Assembly: GCF_025802015.1 (NCBI RefSeq)
Contig: NZ_JAOYFC010000002.1
Coordinates: 744,001 to 808,000, forward strand
Direction of reading: 5' to 3'
Origin: Falsihalocynthiibacter halioticoli
Lineage (GTDB): Bacteria; Pseudomonadota; Alphaproteobacteria; Rhodobacterales; Rhodobacteraceae
Length of the DNA: 64,000 nt
Below the pieces are notes generated by a model, which was not told the DNA's origin, did not search any database, and saw only the letters and a list, made by a program, of their open reading frames with translations. Made by a program: the position numbers and the translations under genes. Below are positions 1 through 8,565 of this stretch, piece by piece. Positions within the stretch are counted from its first letter, which is position 1, and the number at the start of each line of letters is the position of its first letter.

Positions 1-88
1 GCGGCCATACAACGGCATCAGAACTAAGGGCTGGTGCAGCAAATAGGCCTAAAGTAAGCACACAAAAAAGGAAGTTTTTGGGATTCAA
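1..88 (-). CDS. 5' end of a secreted protein gene, cut by the window edge
   Basis: An open frame runs leftwards off the window from a TTG at 86-88. Its first 29 residues look like a Sec signal peptide: a short polar start with one lysine, a hydrophobic core (FLFCVLTLGLF) and small residues suited to signal peptidase (AAPALSS). A purine-rich stretch (GGCGGAAAG) lies a few bases before the TTG. This is probably the first gene outside the integrated elements. Nothing of the mature protein beyond a few residues is visible, so no function can be given. Confidence 0.5.
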   Translation of the reverse strand, partial: MNPKNFLFCVLTLGLFAAPALSSDAVVWP

Positions 89-1021
89 TTTCTTTCCGCC
101 TATTAGAGGTAAACCATTAGAATTGCACCGGTTCGCCTCAGCACAATCTCGCTTGATTTCTAATCCCTACATTTAAACTCTGTTGCAACCTTAGTTGATA
201 ATTTCAAGCGTTGGCGAACACAAGTTTCACCGACCCAATAACCTGTTCGAAATTGGCTAGAATTTCGCCGCAACGACTAGTCTACTGCTGCGACCTTGAA
301 TATCTTTAGCGTTCACCCGATTTCGAAATACTTTCTAAACCTTTTCGGAAAAATTCTTGTTTCACTAGACCAATTCCTTTTCTTCATCAATTTCAGTGCT
401 TAATTGCGCTATCGACCCGTCCAATCAGGACGCATTTCTCAGCTCAGCCAATTGGTTCACCGAGGTGGTAAACGGTTTCCTGAAGTCCAAATGTACAACC
501 ACAAAGACAAGCTTTTCATAAATGTCAAATTGTCTGACCATAGCGCCTACCGGACAAGGCTGAGGATTTGAATAAGGCGGTATTTCTGATTCATCTTAAC
601 GATTAGGAAATCTCGAAGACGAAGTAGCTAAGTACATTGAACGGCGCTTTGGACACGGTTGTCTAAAACATCTGTCACAAAGCCAACTAGATTATTTATC
701 TGAAGAGTATACCCTCATTGTCTTGTCTGACGTGTTTATGTCCGCATTCCGCAGAGCGCCGAACTATTATGCCAACATTGGGCTGGCAACCATCACAACC
801 GCCTGCATCCCAACCGGCAGTTAAGCCCAGCGTAGCTAGCGTTAGCACAATTTGCAGCGAATGCCGGCGAACCGGATGTGACAACGGACGCCTGCTAATG
901 CTCGTTGGTTCTCGTCAAGTCCCCGGTCTCAAAAACACATGCAACAATTCTAAATGGGACCACAAATGGGGCTGTCGCGCTCAATGCCAACACAAATTCT
1001 TGATAAATAACAGTTAACTAA
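89..1021. other. Gene-poor stretch with one eroded open frame
   Basis: No convincing complete gene. The first 500 bases are AT-rich and have stops in all frames. Positions 600-824 on the plus strand hold a 74-codon open frame with protein-like composition (it ends ...YYANIGLATITTACIPTGS) but no start codon or ribosome binding site. It may be the tail of a decayed gene; I do not recognise it. Short ORFs on the other strand at 696-884 look like shadows. Confidence 0.4.
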
Positions 1022-1044
1022 ATTTAAATGGTGCCCCGGGGCGG
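1022..1044. repeat. Degenerate tRNA-Phe att-like core (outermost copy)
   Basis: Twenty-two of 23 bases match 27586-27608, the end of tRNA-Phe plus the bases beyond it; the one change (G to C) lies in the run of Gs. After the core the sequence continues CACTTTAGAATT, which resembles the bases after the 1575 core (CGCTAGAATT). It may be the left end of a third, mostly deleted element. Confidence 0.45.
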
Positions 1045-1080
1045 CACTTTAGAATTGGCGTTACAAATGCTCGCGGTCTA

Positions 1081-1272
1081 ACGAGCCGCGGTCCATACGA
1101 TGGAGGAGCGCAGGAGCGGCGATTGGCAGAAAGATACCGAGAACTCGCAACGAGGTCCGGAAACGCTCACCCTCGGGTTTCAGATATGCTTGTTGCCATA
1201 TCCGAGAAATACGAGGACGACGCGCGACGAGAAGATGACCAAGCCGCAGTTGGCGAACGGTGGCACCCTTGA
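1081..1272 (+). pseudogene. Fragment of a small hypothetical protein gene
   Basis: One plus-strand frame from about 1081 to the TGA at 1270-1272 reads like a real protein tail: charged helical text such as RRLAERYRELATRSGN, followed by DMLVAISEKYEDDARREDD. It has no ATG until 1186 and begins just right of the att-like core at 1022-1044, so it is probably the remaining 3' end of a gene. The helical, charged pattern resembles small uncharacterised alphaproteobacterial proteins. This is recognition by eye only. Confidence 0.35.
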
Positions 1273-1574
1273 TGGGGGCAGCGATGCCTGAAGGTGGTTT
1301 TCTGGCTCATCCAGCGTTGTGAAGGCCCGAGCATTAGCTTAGCGCGTCGGTTTCGCGCCTTGTGCGGGCAATTGCTTGCACAAACAGCGAGCGTCAGCTT
1401 AGCAACTACTCGTGGCTTCTGTTTCTTCGACGGGGCGACGCGGGCAAGGTTTGGGAAGCAGAAAAGCGCGTCCCGCCCCGGAACACCATCGCGGCGCATA
1501 GGGTGGGCATTAAGGTGGATAGAAATGGACACGCCCAAAGCATGCTGCAGATTTATATAGACAATTTTAGATTT
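1273..1574. other. Remnant sequence between two att-like cores
   Basis: GC-richer than its surroundings. Overlapping short ORFs exist on both strands (for example plus 1362-1610, which reads through the next att core), but none has a ribosome binding site or a recognisable product. Best read as leftover cargo of a deleted element. Confidence 0.35.
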
Positions 1575-1594
1575 AATGGTGCCCGGGGGCGGAA
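1575..1594. repeat. Left attachment core of element 1
   Basis: Twenty bases identical to 12946-12965 and to the matching part of tRNA-Phe (27591-27610), covering the encoded CCA, the acceptor strand and a few more bases. Identity stops abruptly at 1595. It lies 140 bases before the integrase gene, where a left attachment site is expected. Confidence 0.7.
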
Positions 1595-1697
1595 CGCTAG
1601 AATTCGTTAACGAGTCCTTAACGATCCGCCAAAGCATTGATGATATTCACAAATCCAACAGCTGAAGATTTCCGGAACACGGTGGTCTTTAGCTCAA

Positions 1698-1718
1698 TGT
1701 GATACAAATTGTGATACA
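1698..1718 (+). repeat. Arm-type site pair, left end of element 1
   Basis: TGTGATACA occurs at 1698-1706 and 1710-1718. The same pair with the same 12-base period lies at the other end (12849-12869). Position between core and integrase start suggests integrase arm-binding sites. They may also control the integrase promoter. Confidence 0.6.
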
Positions 1719-1733
1719 TCTGAAGGCTATTAA

Positions 1734-3152
1734 ATGAAGAATATTGTAAAGCGCGGAAACATCTTTTGGTTTCGAATGAGATGCCCAAAGAAATACTTAG
1801 AGGTCTTCGGAAAACCATTCATTACTTGCTCATTGCGAACCGACAGTAGGATCAAAGCGGAGGCAGAAGCGACGCAAATCAAGTACAAAACCCTTCAAGA
1901 TTTAGAAGTTTGCCTCCGTAGAGAAACCGATCCAGGTGACCATAACACCTTCAAGGAAACTATTGGCCTCGCAAGAGATAGCAACATAATGCCAGTGACA
2001 GCACGAGATCTCTCCGAAGGGCCTTTAGAGGAATTAGTAAGCAGGGTTGGCTCCCTTCTTAGCAGCGATCCAAGCGCTACTTCGGCGCTTTTTGCGGCTC
2101 AATTGGGTGGTTTCAACATTCCCGATACTACTATGACCGAACTAGCAAACAAAATGCGTATGCTTCAGTCAGATAAGCTGGAAGCAAAAAATGACCGCCA
2201 AATTAGGACATGGCACAATCGTTATTTGCGAGCAGCGAACGTCCTCGCGGAGGCAATAGGCACAGCAAAACCAATCAAGGATCTAACCCAAGAAGATGTA
2301 GGAAAGTTTAGAGCCCATTGGAAAAATCGTGTAAAGAACCGCCAATGTACAACCGCTTATGCTAATAAACACTTTGGCTATATTCGAACAATGATCGACG
2401 CGTTCTACAGTGACCTCGAAATAGAAACATATAGGAATCCATTCGCGGATGTGAGGTTAGAAGGTCTTTCAACTTGGGAACACAATCAAAAGCCGAACCG
2501 AAAACTAGAGTTTAGCCCCGAATGGATCAAAAAGAACATTATTGCTGAGGGCCCGCTGAAAGGTACAAATTCTGAAGCACGAGACATTCTGATTATTGCT
2601 GCTGAAACTGGCTGTAGACATACCGAGATTTATGACCTCCCTGCATCAGCAATTAATCTGTCCGCTCCAATCCCGCATTTCTTTGTTCGAGTGGAGGATG
2701 AAGGCGAAGATCGCCGTGAAATCAAGACAAAAGTTTCCCATCGTGCAGTCCCATTGGTTGGAGCCGCGCTGGATGCCTTCAGACGGCACCCTAGCGGTTT
2801 TCCCCGGTATCGGGGAAAAGGGAACTATAGCGCTACAATTAATAGCTATCTAAGAGAAAATGACTTGCTTCCAAGTGATGCTCATTGCGCAAGCTGTTTA
2901 CGGCATAGCTATGAAACCCGAATGCGAAGAGCTGGCATTAGCAACGAAGAAAGAGCTTTTATGATGGGGCATTCTCAAAAATCGGTTCGTGGGCGAGAGT
3001 TTTACGGTGATGCAACATCACTTCAAATTCGCCATATCTATGCAGAAATGGTGGCGTTTCCGACGTCGTATTGGTCTCCGCGACCTAAACAAGAACTAAA
3101 GGATTTAGTGAATAGTATTTTGCAAGACGAAGGTTTTGTTGGGGAATACTAG
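1734..3152 (+). CDS. Tyrosine recombinase/integrase of element 1
   Basis: A 472-residue site-specific tyrosine recombinase, expected to insert and excise element 1 at tRNA-Phe. The N-terminus (residues 1-50, with GNIFWFRMRCPKKY) resembles the DUF6538 arm-binding domain found on alphaproteobacterial integrases. A core-binding helical region covers about 155-260 and the catalytic domain about 270-455. Visible catalytic residues are Arg295 (ETGCRH), Arg390 in LRHSYETR with its His at 391, the GH pair at 412-413, and a likely nucleophile Tyr424 (REFYGD). The family normally has 350-450 residues and nothing seems missing. The ATG at 1734 follows the arm-site pair directly; no strong ribosome binding site is seen. 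Its place next to the left core and on the inner side of the arm sites ties it to this element. Confidence 0.9.
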   Translation: MKNIVKRGNIFWFRMRCPKKYLEVFGKPFITCSLRTDSRIKAEAEATQIKYKTLQDLEVCLRRETDPGDHNTFKETIGLARDSNIMPVTARDLSEGPLEELVSRVGSLLSSDPSATSALFAAQLGGFNIPDTTMTELANKMRMLQSDKLEAKNDRQIRTWHNRYLRAANVLAEAIGTAKPIKDLTQEDVGKFRAHWKNRVKNRQCTTAYANKHFGYIRTMIDAFYSDLEIETYRNPFADVRLEGLSTWEHNQKPNRKLEFSPEWIKKNIIAEGPLKGTNSEARDILIIAAETGCRHTEIYDLPASAINLSAPIPHFFVRVEDEGEDRREIKTKVSHRAVPLVGAALDAFRRHPSGFPRYRGKGNYSATINSYLRENDLLPSDAHCASCLRHSYETRMRRAGISNEERAFMMGHSQKSVRGREFYGDATSLQIRHIYAEMVAFPTSYWSPRPKQELKDLVNSILQDEGFVGEY

Positions 3153-3281
3153 CCTCAAGGAACTTTTGTGGCCAAGCGTAAAAGCGATCTCTCTACATAA
3201 ATGGAAGGAGTTTGTATTATTTGAAGCTGGTCCAGCTGAGCAGAAAAACGCATTTATTTAATAAACGCGTTCGTTCTAGAC

Positions 3282-3404
3282 ATGCGCCATGATCCGACGC
3301 TTAGTTTGCAGGACTTTGCCGGCAATCTGCATAACGATGTCGGGGCGATTGCGCAGACAATTATCGATTTGTGCTACAAACAAGCCGAAAAAGCGATAAA
3401 ATAG
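3282..3404 (+). CDS. Possible 40-residue small protein
   Basis: An ATG-started frame of 40 codons with protein-like composition (SLQDFAGNLHNDVGAIAQ, then a lysine-rich end). No clear ribosome binding site precedes it, so it could equally be the tail of a decayed gene. Product not recognised. It lies between the integrase and a minus-strand small gene. Confidence 0.3.
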   Translation: MRHDPTLSLQDFAGNLHNDVGAIAQTIIDLCYKQAEKAIK

Positions 3405-3440
3405 TTGATCCAAAAAAACTAGCGTTCATGACCATCTAAA

Positions 3441-3629
3441 TCAGCATGAACTACGCTGGGCGGCAATACGGCTAACTTCTGCTCGAATCGAGTTTTTTGC
3501 CTTCAAACACGCAATCTCTTTTTTTATGCGTTCAAATATCGGTAGATAATGGTCGCCATCAGATCGGCTTTCAATCGCCTGCGCTATATAAATCAATAGA
3601 GTTTCCAAGCTTTGTTCCGTGATTTTCAT
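3441..3629 (-). CDS. Small hypothetical protein, 62 residues
   Basis: A short, mostly helical, charged protein with no signal peptide or membrane segment and a cysteine at its end. A good ribosome binding site (TGAGGA) sits directly before the ATG at 3627-3629, which is the main reason to accept it. It is the only minus-strand gene in the left half of element 1 and points at the integrase, so it could be a small regulator, but no helix-turn-helix is obvious. Function unknown. Confidence 0.5.
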   Translation of the reverse strand: MKITEQSLETLLIYIAQAIESRSDGDHYLPIFERIKKEIACLKAKNSIRAEVSRIAAQRSSC

Positions 3630-3961
3630 TTCCTCAACCTCGTTTTTTTCACCTTTCTGCCATCGGTAGGTTTCGCTGAAATTAAAATTAAGACATGTTT
3701 AGAAAACTCGGCCGCTCATAGCCCCATAAGATAATTGTGCCGCAGAAAGACGGGTGGTGAAAACTGTCAATGTCAGCAAATCACTCTCGATTGAAATCTA
3801 CTTGGACAATGTTCGTACTCTTCGAAGCGTCAGTGCTTTTTTGAAGCGCCCGCCCGTGTTGTGCGCTGCATTTAAATCTCAGTTTAACCGCCGTGATGGA
3901 TCTCATTAGCAAGAAGGGAACCTGGAGCGACCAGTTCCCAGAAATGAACTGGTAAGAGATT
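3630..3961. promoter_or_regulatory. Divergent intergenic region with hairpin before the Rep-like gene
   Basis: No gene seen. It separates the minus-strand small gene from the Rep-like gene, so it should hold promoters both ways. An inverted repeat at 3916-3939 (GGGAACCTGG / CCAGTTCCC, loop AGCGA, one bulged C) ends 22 bases before the Rep-like start. It could be an operator, a translation-control hairpin, or a nick site for the HUH protein. Confidence 0.45.
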
Positions 3962-5635
3962 TTGAGTGAATTTGAGGATTTAAGTGAGGCCCCTGAGGCG
4001 TCAGAAAGCGCTGCAAATCATGCTTCACAGAGGGCAGGTGAGCATGAAGAAGACGTAAGCCCGCTCGCTAAAGTTGGCGAAGTGGCCCACTTCAACGGAA
4101 CAGTCAAATCGTTTCTCGGGCTTAATCAAAATCTCGAAGACAGTCTGAAAGTTGCAGCCTTCGCTGCAAGCCTTGGTATAGACCTTTATCGAAAAGATCG
4201 ATCAACTATGAGCAGATTACTCGGTGGGTTGTCGAACAATGCTTGGATTGCGGCAACTTGGCCCGAACTTAAACATTCTAAGCATCTGCCCAGTGAATAT
4301 TTCCAAGACAGCAGGCGAGTTGCAGGTGAACTTACCTACTATGCGAGCACCACACAGAAGCGCCGATTCGCGATGCTGACCTATCCAGCCCTGAACAAAG
4401 TGGCCCCAGCGGATGGTTTTGACGCCGCGCTTAAAGGCGCGAAAGCGAAAGCAAAGAAGGTTCGGCAGCTTATTGATAGTTTTGAAGGGAGTAATGCCTC
4501 GGTCATTTTTGAGCGCCTCGAGGGCGTTTACCGCCCCAAAGAACGGGCCATATTCTGGCACTTTCATGTGATTGTTGAGATCGACGATGATGAGGATGAT
4601 GTCGAAAATCTACGCAGGTTCTTGGGAGAAAACTCAAAGATACTTTCGAGCAACTGGGCTGCGGTTAATCTAAAGCAGATAGATAAGCGCAAGTTCTCCA
4701 GGGTGGCATTTTACATTGCGAAGCCTTGTAGACTTGCCGTCGAAATCGCTGAGGCTGAGCATGGAAAAGAATTCGCTGACTTATTCACAACCATGAGAAA
4801 CCGGCGGATGACAGGCCGCTGGAATGGCTTCCAGCAGATGTGTCGCAAGCACAAGGCCGAAGGAGTACGCGTTGCATTTGAGCGTGACGACGAGGGCCGC
4901 GAAATACCGCAGCTGGTGGAAAAGACGGAGGGTGCGAGCAGGAAACAAAAAGACGCTAAGGGGGGCAAGAGTACGGATGCCCCTAGTGGTGCCAAAGAAA
5001 CTATTGCTGAACGTAATTCCGCAATTGAAGGGTCGCACGATAACTCTGACAACTGCCAACAGCATAATACTAAAGGAGGCGCAGGAAACGGGACTAATAC
5101 CTCTGTAGCAAAAAACACAAAGAAAATTCCGGCCCCTGAGTATCTAGGATTGCATGGGCCAATTTCAGGCCCAGGAAACCGCCTATATGGATATATACGA
5201 GTTCGTGATTTCTCTGAAGCTGGAATGAAAACTGCTACAGCCGCACACTGCTGGTGGAATATTAAAGAAGATCAAGAAGCACTGGTTTACTGTTGGGAAG
5301 AAAACACAGGTGAGACTTATGATCTCCGAAAATTTCTGGAGCCATTTGCACAAGAACTGTGGGAATTACTAGGGGAAAACAAAAGTTCCCTAAGTAATAT
5401 ATACAGGCCCACGATAACTGCGTCTGCCGATGTTATACGAGCTCTTGAAGAAATCTTGTTTGGCCTGAAGCCGATAAAAAAATCCGGTAAAAGAACACCG
5501 AAACTTACCCTTCTGGAAGGAAACCAAGAGATTGGTTGTTGGCATTACCGGGGGAAAAACTGTTGTTCGGCTTGGCAACATGGGCTTATTCGCGCCAGCT
5601 ATCCGATTGAAGCTCCAAAGATGGCTTGGATTTAA
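3962..5635 (+). CDS. HUH-type replication initiator-like protein
   Basis: A 557-residue protein whose middle part shows the three signatures of rolling-circle Rep endonucleases: motif 1 FAMLTYP, motif 2 with two histidines (FWHFHVIVEI), and motif 3 with a Tyr and Lys (AFYIAKPC). HUH Reps nick one strand through the Tyr and bind metal with the His pair. The first 60 residues are acidic and probably disordered. Residues about 320-400 are a low-complexity charged linker, and the last 160 or so form a separate Trp/Cys-containing domain I do not recognise. The start is TTG at 3962 with AAGAG just upstream; no ATG lies nearby in frame. It may replicate the excised element. It is distinct from the relaxase downstream. 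A non-replicative HUH role is possible. Confidence 0.6.
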   Translation: MSEFEDLSEAPEASESAANHASQRAGEHEEDVSPLAKVGEVAHFNGTVKSFLGLNQNLEDSLKVAAFAASLGIDLYRKDRSTMSRLLGGLSNNAWIAATWPELKHSKHLPSEYFQDSRRVAGELTYYASTTQKRRFAMLTYPALNKVAPADGFDAALKGAKAKAKKVRQLIDSFEGSNASVIFERLEGVYRPKERAIFWHFHVIVEIDDDEDDVENLRRFLGENSKILSSNWAAVNLKQIDKRKFSRVAFYIAKPCRLAVEIAEAEHGKEFADLFTTMRNRRMTGRWNGFQQMCRKHKAEGVRVAFERDDEGREIPQLVEKTEGASRKQKDAKGGKSTDAPSGAKETIAERNSAIEGSHDNSDNCQQHNTKGGAGNGTNTSVAKNTKKIPAPEYLGLHGPISGPGNRLYGYIRVRDFSEAGMKTATAAHCWWNIKEDQEALVYCWEENTGETYDLRKFLEPFAQELWELLGENKSSLSNIYRPTITASADVIRALEEILFGLKPIKKSGKRTPKLTLLEGNQEIGCWHYRGKNCCSAWQHGLIRASYPIEAPKMAWI

Positions 5636-5711
5636 GTTTGGGCATTGAATTTGTTCTTTGCTTACTGCGCGTCATCTCGTCTCTAACAACAACAATCGGG
5701 AGCGAGAGATT

Positions 5712-5876
5712 ATGTCTGACTTTGAAAAACAAATGCTGAGAAATCAGAAGGCATTCACATTAGAAATGCTGAAATACATGAAGCAACATGGCAAGCGACT
5801 GCAAAAAATTGAGCAGTATAATCTTCAGCTTGTTGCGATCTTTGATCAAGCAGCGGGGTGCATAAAAGATGTTTAA
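5712..5876 (+). CDS. Small hypothetical protein, 54 residues
   Basis: Short charged helical protein rich in Lys, Gln and Met (EKQMLRNQKAFTLEMLKYMK). The ATG at 5712 follows GAGCGAGAG, an acceptable ribosome binding site. Its last codons overlap the start of the next small gene by 8 bases, a sign of translational coupling. It follows the Rep-like gene on the same strand. Not recognised. Confidence 0.45.
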   Translation: MSDFEKQMLRNQKAFTLEMLKYMKQHGKRLQKIEQYNLQLVAIFDQAAGCIKDV

Positions 5877-6051
5877 GCTCTCTAATCTCTTTGCTCTCGG
5901 TGCTGTGCTCGTCTCTGAATGCAAAGAAGCTGTCGGCACAGGTGTGCGATTTGGTCGGATGCGTCGGCCAAATAAATCGGCTCTGTTGCTGTTGCGGGCA
6001 TATGCAATGCTCTATCAATCGCAAAAGCTTATCCGTTCATTAGATCGATAG
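5869..6051 (+). CDS. Small hypothetical protein, 60 residues
   Basis: Starts at an ATG inside the end of the preceding gene and runs 60 codons. It has a mildly hydrophobic N-terminus, then an Arg-rich middle and a helical end. Product not recognised. The overlap with the gene before it is the main support. Confidence 0.4.
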   Translation: MFKLSNLFALGAVLVSECKEAVGTGVRFGRMRRPNKSALLLLRAYAMLYQSQKLIRSLDR

Positions 6052-6416
6052 AAGCATACCCTTTGTCGAATGCTATTTCTTCGGATCTTGTACGTGCTTT
6101 AAATGATACTTGGAGCGCAGCGCGGTCTGTTTATAGGGAGGCCCCGTAAACTGGAGCTTCCCTTTATTTGTTAATGGAAGTGTCACCAGATCACCCTTCA
6201 TCATTATGCGAAGCAACGCTCAAAATCACCCATCGGCATTCGAGAATTAGGTTGGGTTTGTATTTTGCATGGGAAGAACAATTTGTAGGAAAGGATTGAA
6301 AACAGGGATCAGCAAGTGGGAGGAACCTGCCCTTAACGGGCATCTTCCACATTCCCAAGGGGAGTAACCTCCCCGTTGGATCCCCATTTAAACCTCAAAT
6401 GAAGGGAGGTAGGAAT
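6052..6416 (+). promoter_or_regulatory. Candidate oriT / promoter region ahead of mobC
   Basis: No gene is seen in these 365 bases. Two hairpins lie just upstream of the mobilization genes. The first is at 6316-6350, with inner stem TGCCC/GGGCA around TTAAC and outer arms GTGGGAG/CTTCCAC carrying one mismatch. The second is at 6359-6374, GGGGAG/CTCCCC around TAAC. Paired inverted repeats directly before a MobC-relaxase operon are typical of an origin of transfer. The nick site itself cannot be named from sequence alone, and a terminator is an alternative reading. Confidence 0.45.
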
Positions 6417-6776
6417 ATGCGAACACGACACTTTAAAATGATGCTGACGGAAGCTGAATACGCACAAATAAGAGCCTTGGCTGGGGACCAGAGGATCAAT
6501 TCGTCTGATTTGGTTCGCCGCCTAGTCTTAGGGCCAAATGCCGCTCGCAGAATGCCATCTGGTGCTAATCTAAGGGATATTGCCTTTAAGCTGTCTAGCA
6601 TTTCCTCAAATCTGAACCGGTGCATGAAAGAAATCCACTCAGCCAAAATTTCTGGCACGTTAAATGAGGCGCAGTTTGCGGCTATGTATGAAGCCATTAG
6701 GATCGGATTGAAAAACTGGCAAGAACCCAGAGAAACTCTGCGAAAAGAAATGCTTCGCTTCAAAGGCAATGGATGA
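6417..6776 (+). CDS. mobC: MobC-like relaxosome accessory protein
   Basis: A 119-residue protein with a ribbon-helix-helix-like start (TRHFKMMLTEAEYAQIRALA) and the RRLVLGP and ISSNLNRCMKEIH segments seen in MobC-type mobilization proteins. These bind oriT and help the relaxase open the DNA. The ATG at 6417 is preferred over one at 6399 because GGGAGG lies 8 bases before it. It overlaps the relaxase start by 8 bases, so the two are translationally coupled. Family assignment is by motif and context. Confidence 0.75.
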   Translation: MRTRHFKMMLTEAEYAQIRALAGDQRINSSDLVRRLVLGPNAARRMPSGANLRDIAFKLSSISSNLNRCMKEIHSAKISGTLNEAQFAAMYEAIRIGLKNWQEPRETLRKEMLRFKGNG

Positions 6777-8031
6777 GGTGATCATTAAGAACCATGGCAT
6801 ACGTTCAGGCACCGCCCAGCGCGTTACAGCCTATGTGTTGGCACATGGTGACAATGACACTGTTGAAGTGCTTGAAGGCGCTCCAGATGGTATTCTGGAC
6901 GCGGATGCGTTCGCTCAGTCCGCAGGTCATAAGAATAGTATTCTACACATCACGATTAGCCCAGATCAAGAAATCACCGAAGACGAGTTGGGCCAGGTCG
7001 TAGCTGAGATCAACGAAGAGTTTGGGTTCGATTGTGAAGATCCAAACTTGCTGGTGCGCCATGTTTGCATTCGGAGCAACGGGGAAAAACTCGCGCACTA
7101 TCATTTGTTAAGGCCCGCAGCAGATGCTGATGGGCGCGTCTATGATACATATCGCTCTAAGAAAAAAGATGAGACTGTCAGCAGGCTTATGGAAATCAAG
7201 CTCGGTCACAAGATTATTGCAGGCAAACATAGCGACTTCGTTCATGACCGTTTCATGGAGCGAGGGTTGACGAAATACGCCGAGCAACTTTCTGGATTGG
7301 TAAATCAAAAGCCCGTTGCTGCTATTGGGTCAAAACAGCACCAAAGATCTAAGCGAGTTGGTGTTGATGCAGCGGCGCTTGCGAGTGGCTTGAAGGAAGT
7401 AGCGACCTTGCCTAAGGGCGATCAGGCGAGGGCATTTTCCACTCTCTTAGCTCAGCACGATAACTGCACGATTGAGCAGGGCAGACGAAAATCCAGGTTG
7501 CTGGTCAAGAAAGAAGGCGAAGTTATCTGTAATGCAAACAGAATATTGAAAATACCAGCTACTGACGTTGGGAAGTTTATAGATCAAACAAAAGAGGAAA
7601 TTGAAAGTGCGGGCTCCAAACAAACCACAAAAAACGACGACAACAGCGGAAAGCCAACCTCAAACAAACTACGAGGCCACGATACAGGATTTGCTGGAAA
7701 CGATAATACTCAATCAACAAGCAATTATCGAGGACAATCAAATACTCAAGAACAACACGGACGCGATTGCGCGGATATTCGAAGACCTCAAGGCGGGTTA
7801 GTCATAGGTCAGCTTGCCAAAGCGGCAAGAAATGTTATCCCGATGGCGGATGATCTAAAAGCTGCCGCAAAAAACTACAATGAAGCGTCTGCCGAGCCGA
7901 TACCAGATTTGGATGATCCATTTCTGATGATGAAACTATCAAGAGCGTTGAAGAAAAGCTTGGGCAATAAATTGGTATCTAAAGGATCAGAGTTGCCTTT
8001 TCCAACTGACCTTGGCCTTTTGTGCAGCTAA
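6769..8031 (+). CDS. mobA: Relaxase (mobilization nuclease)
   Basis: A 420-residue relaxase of the Relaxase/VirD2-like HUH family, which nicks oriT and pilots the strand during conjugation. The N-terminal half has the expected order: a Tyr-bearing helix (AQRVTAYVLAHGD), a strand-helix unit (ILHITISPDQEITEDEL), and the metal-binding His segment AHYHLLRPAADADGRVYD, in which D/G/R/D follow the histidines as in the family. Residues after about 280 are low-complexity and polar, with many Asn, Gln and Thr, then a short helical tail. It overlaps mobC. No type IV secretion genes are present, so transfer would need a helper element. Confidence 0.75.
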   Translation: MDEVIIKNHGIRSGTAQRVTAYVLAHGDNDTVEVLEGAPDGILDADAFAQSAGHKNSILHITISPDQEITEDELGQVVAEINEEFGFDCEDPNLLVRHVCIRSNGEKLAHYHLLRPAADADGRVYDTYRSKKKDETVSRLMEIKLGHKIIAGKHSDFVHDRFMERGLTKYAEQLSGLVNQKPVAAIGSKQHQRSKRVGVDAAALASGLKEVATLPKGDQARAFSTLLAQHDNCTIEQGRRKSRLLVKKEGEVICNANRILKIPATDVGKFIDQTKEEIESAGSKQTTKNDDNSGKPTSNKLRGHDTGFAGNDNTQSTSNYRGQSNTQEQHGRDCADIRRPQGGLVIGQLAKAARNVIPMADDLKAAAKNYNEASAEPIPDLDDPFLMMKLSRALKKSLGNKLVSKGSELPFPTDLGLLCS

Positions 8032-8565
8032 CGGCAAAAACGAGCCCAAATCACCAATGCTGCAAGCTGCACCAAGGTCGGCTTTGGGTAAATCGTGATG
8101 TATCAAGTTAGCGGTCGTTTACCTGTTACACTTAGGGAAAATCTGGTGAAACCATATGAACTCCAGAGTAGGTTTTGGCATGGCTGAGCCAATGATCGCC
8201 CTCCTTTCTATTGAACGTGACGGAATGACCATTTGGTGCGCGAGCCGACGCCATGCCTGTCTTTTTTGACCTACAGGTAAGTACAGGGCTTTATCAGCGG
8301 TGATTTTAGAGTTTTTGACATTGATGGGGTGACAGTAGTGTCAGGGACCAAATTCGTATGTTCGTCATACTGAATTCATAGCTATTCGGTTCGTGTGATT
8401 ATGATTGGTATACTTCGGGTGACACTTGTAACGGGGGCTGAATGACACTGATGTCATGGGGTGGATGGCAACAGTGTCATGCGAGGGCGCCATTAACGTC
8501 ACCCCTCAAAGTCTTGTTATATTGATTAAAATTGCGATATCTAATTGTAACGAAGGGAACTGGTT
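8032..8565 (+). promoter_or_regulatory. Regulatory region with TGACA palindromes before the HTH gene
   Basis: No gene. Two inverted repeats of the form TGACA-N4-TGTCA occur at 8330-8343 and 8443-8456. Partial copies lie at 8420-8432 (TGACACTTGTAAC) and 8471-8479 (ACAGTGTCA). The cluster ends about 90 bases before an HTH protein with a replication-initiator-like layout. It could be an operator array for autoregulation, or iterons of a replication origin. Spacing is irregular, which favours operators. Confidence 0.5.

Noticed and set aside
1167..1637. Minus-strand 156-codon frame across the 1575 core
   Set aside because: It spans an att core, has Ser/Arg-rich composition and no ribosome binding site.
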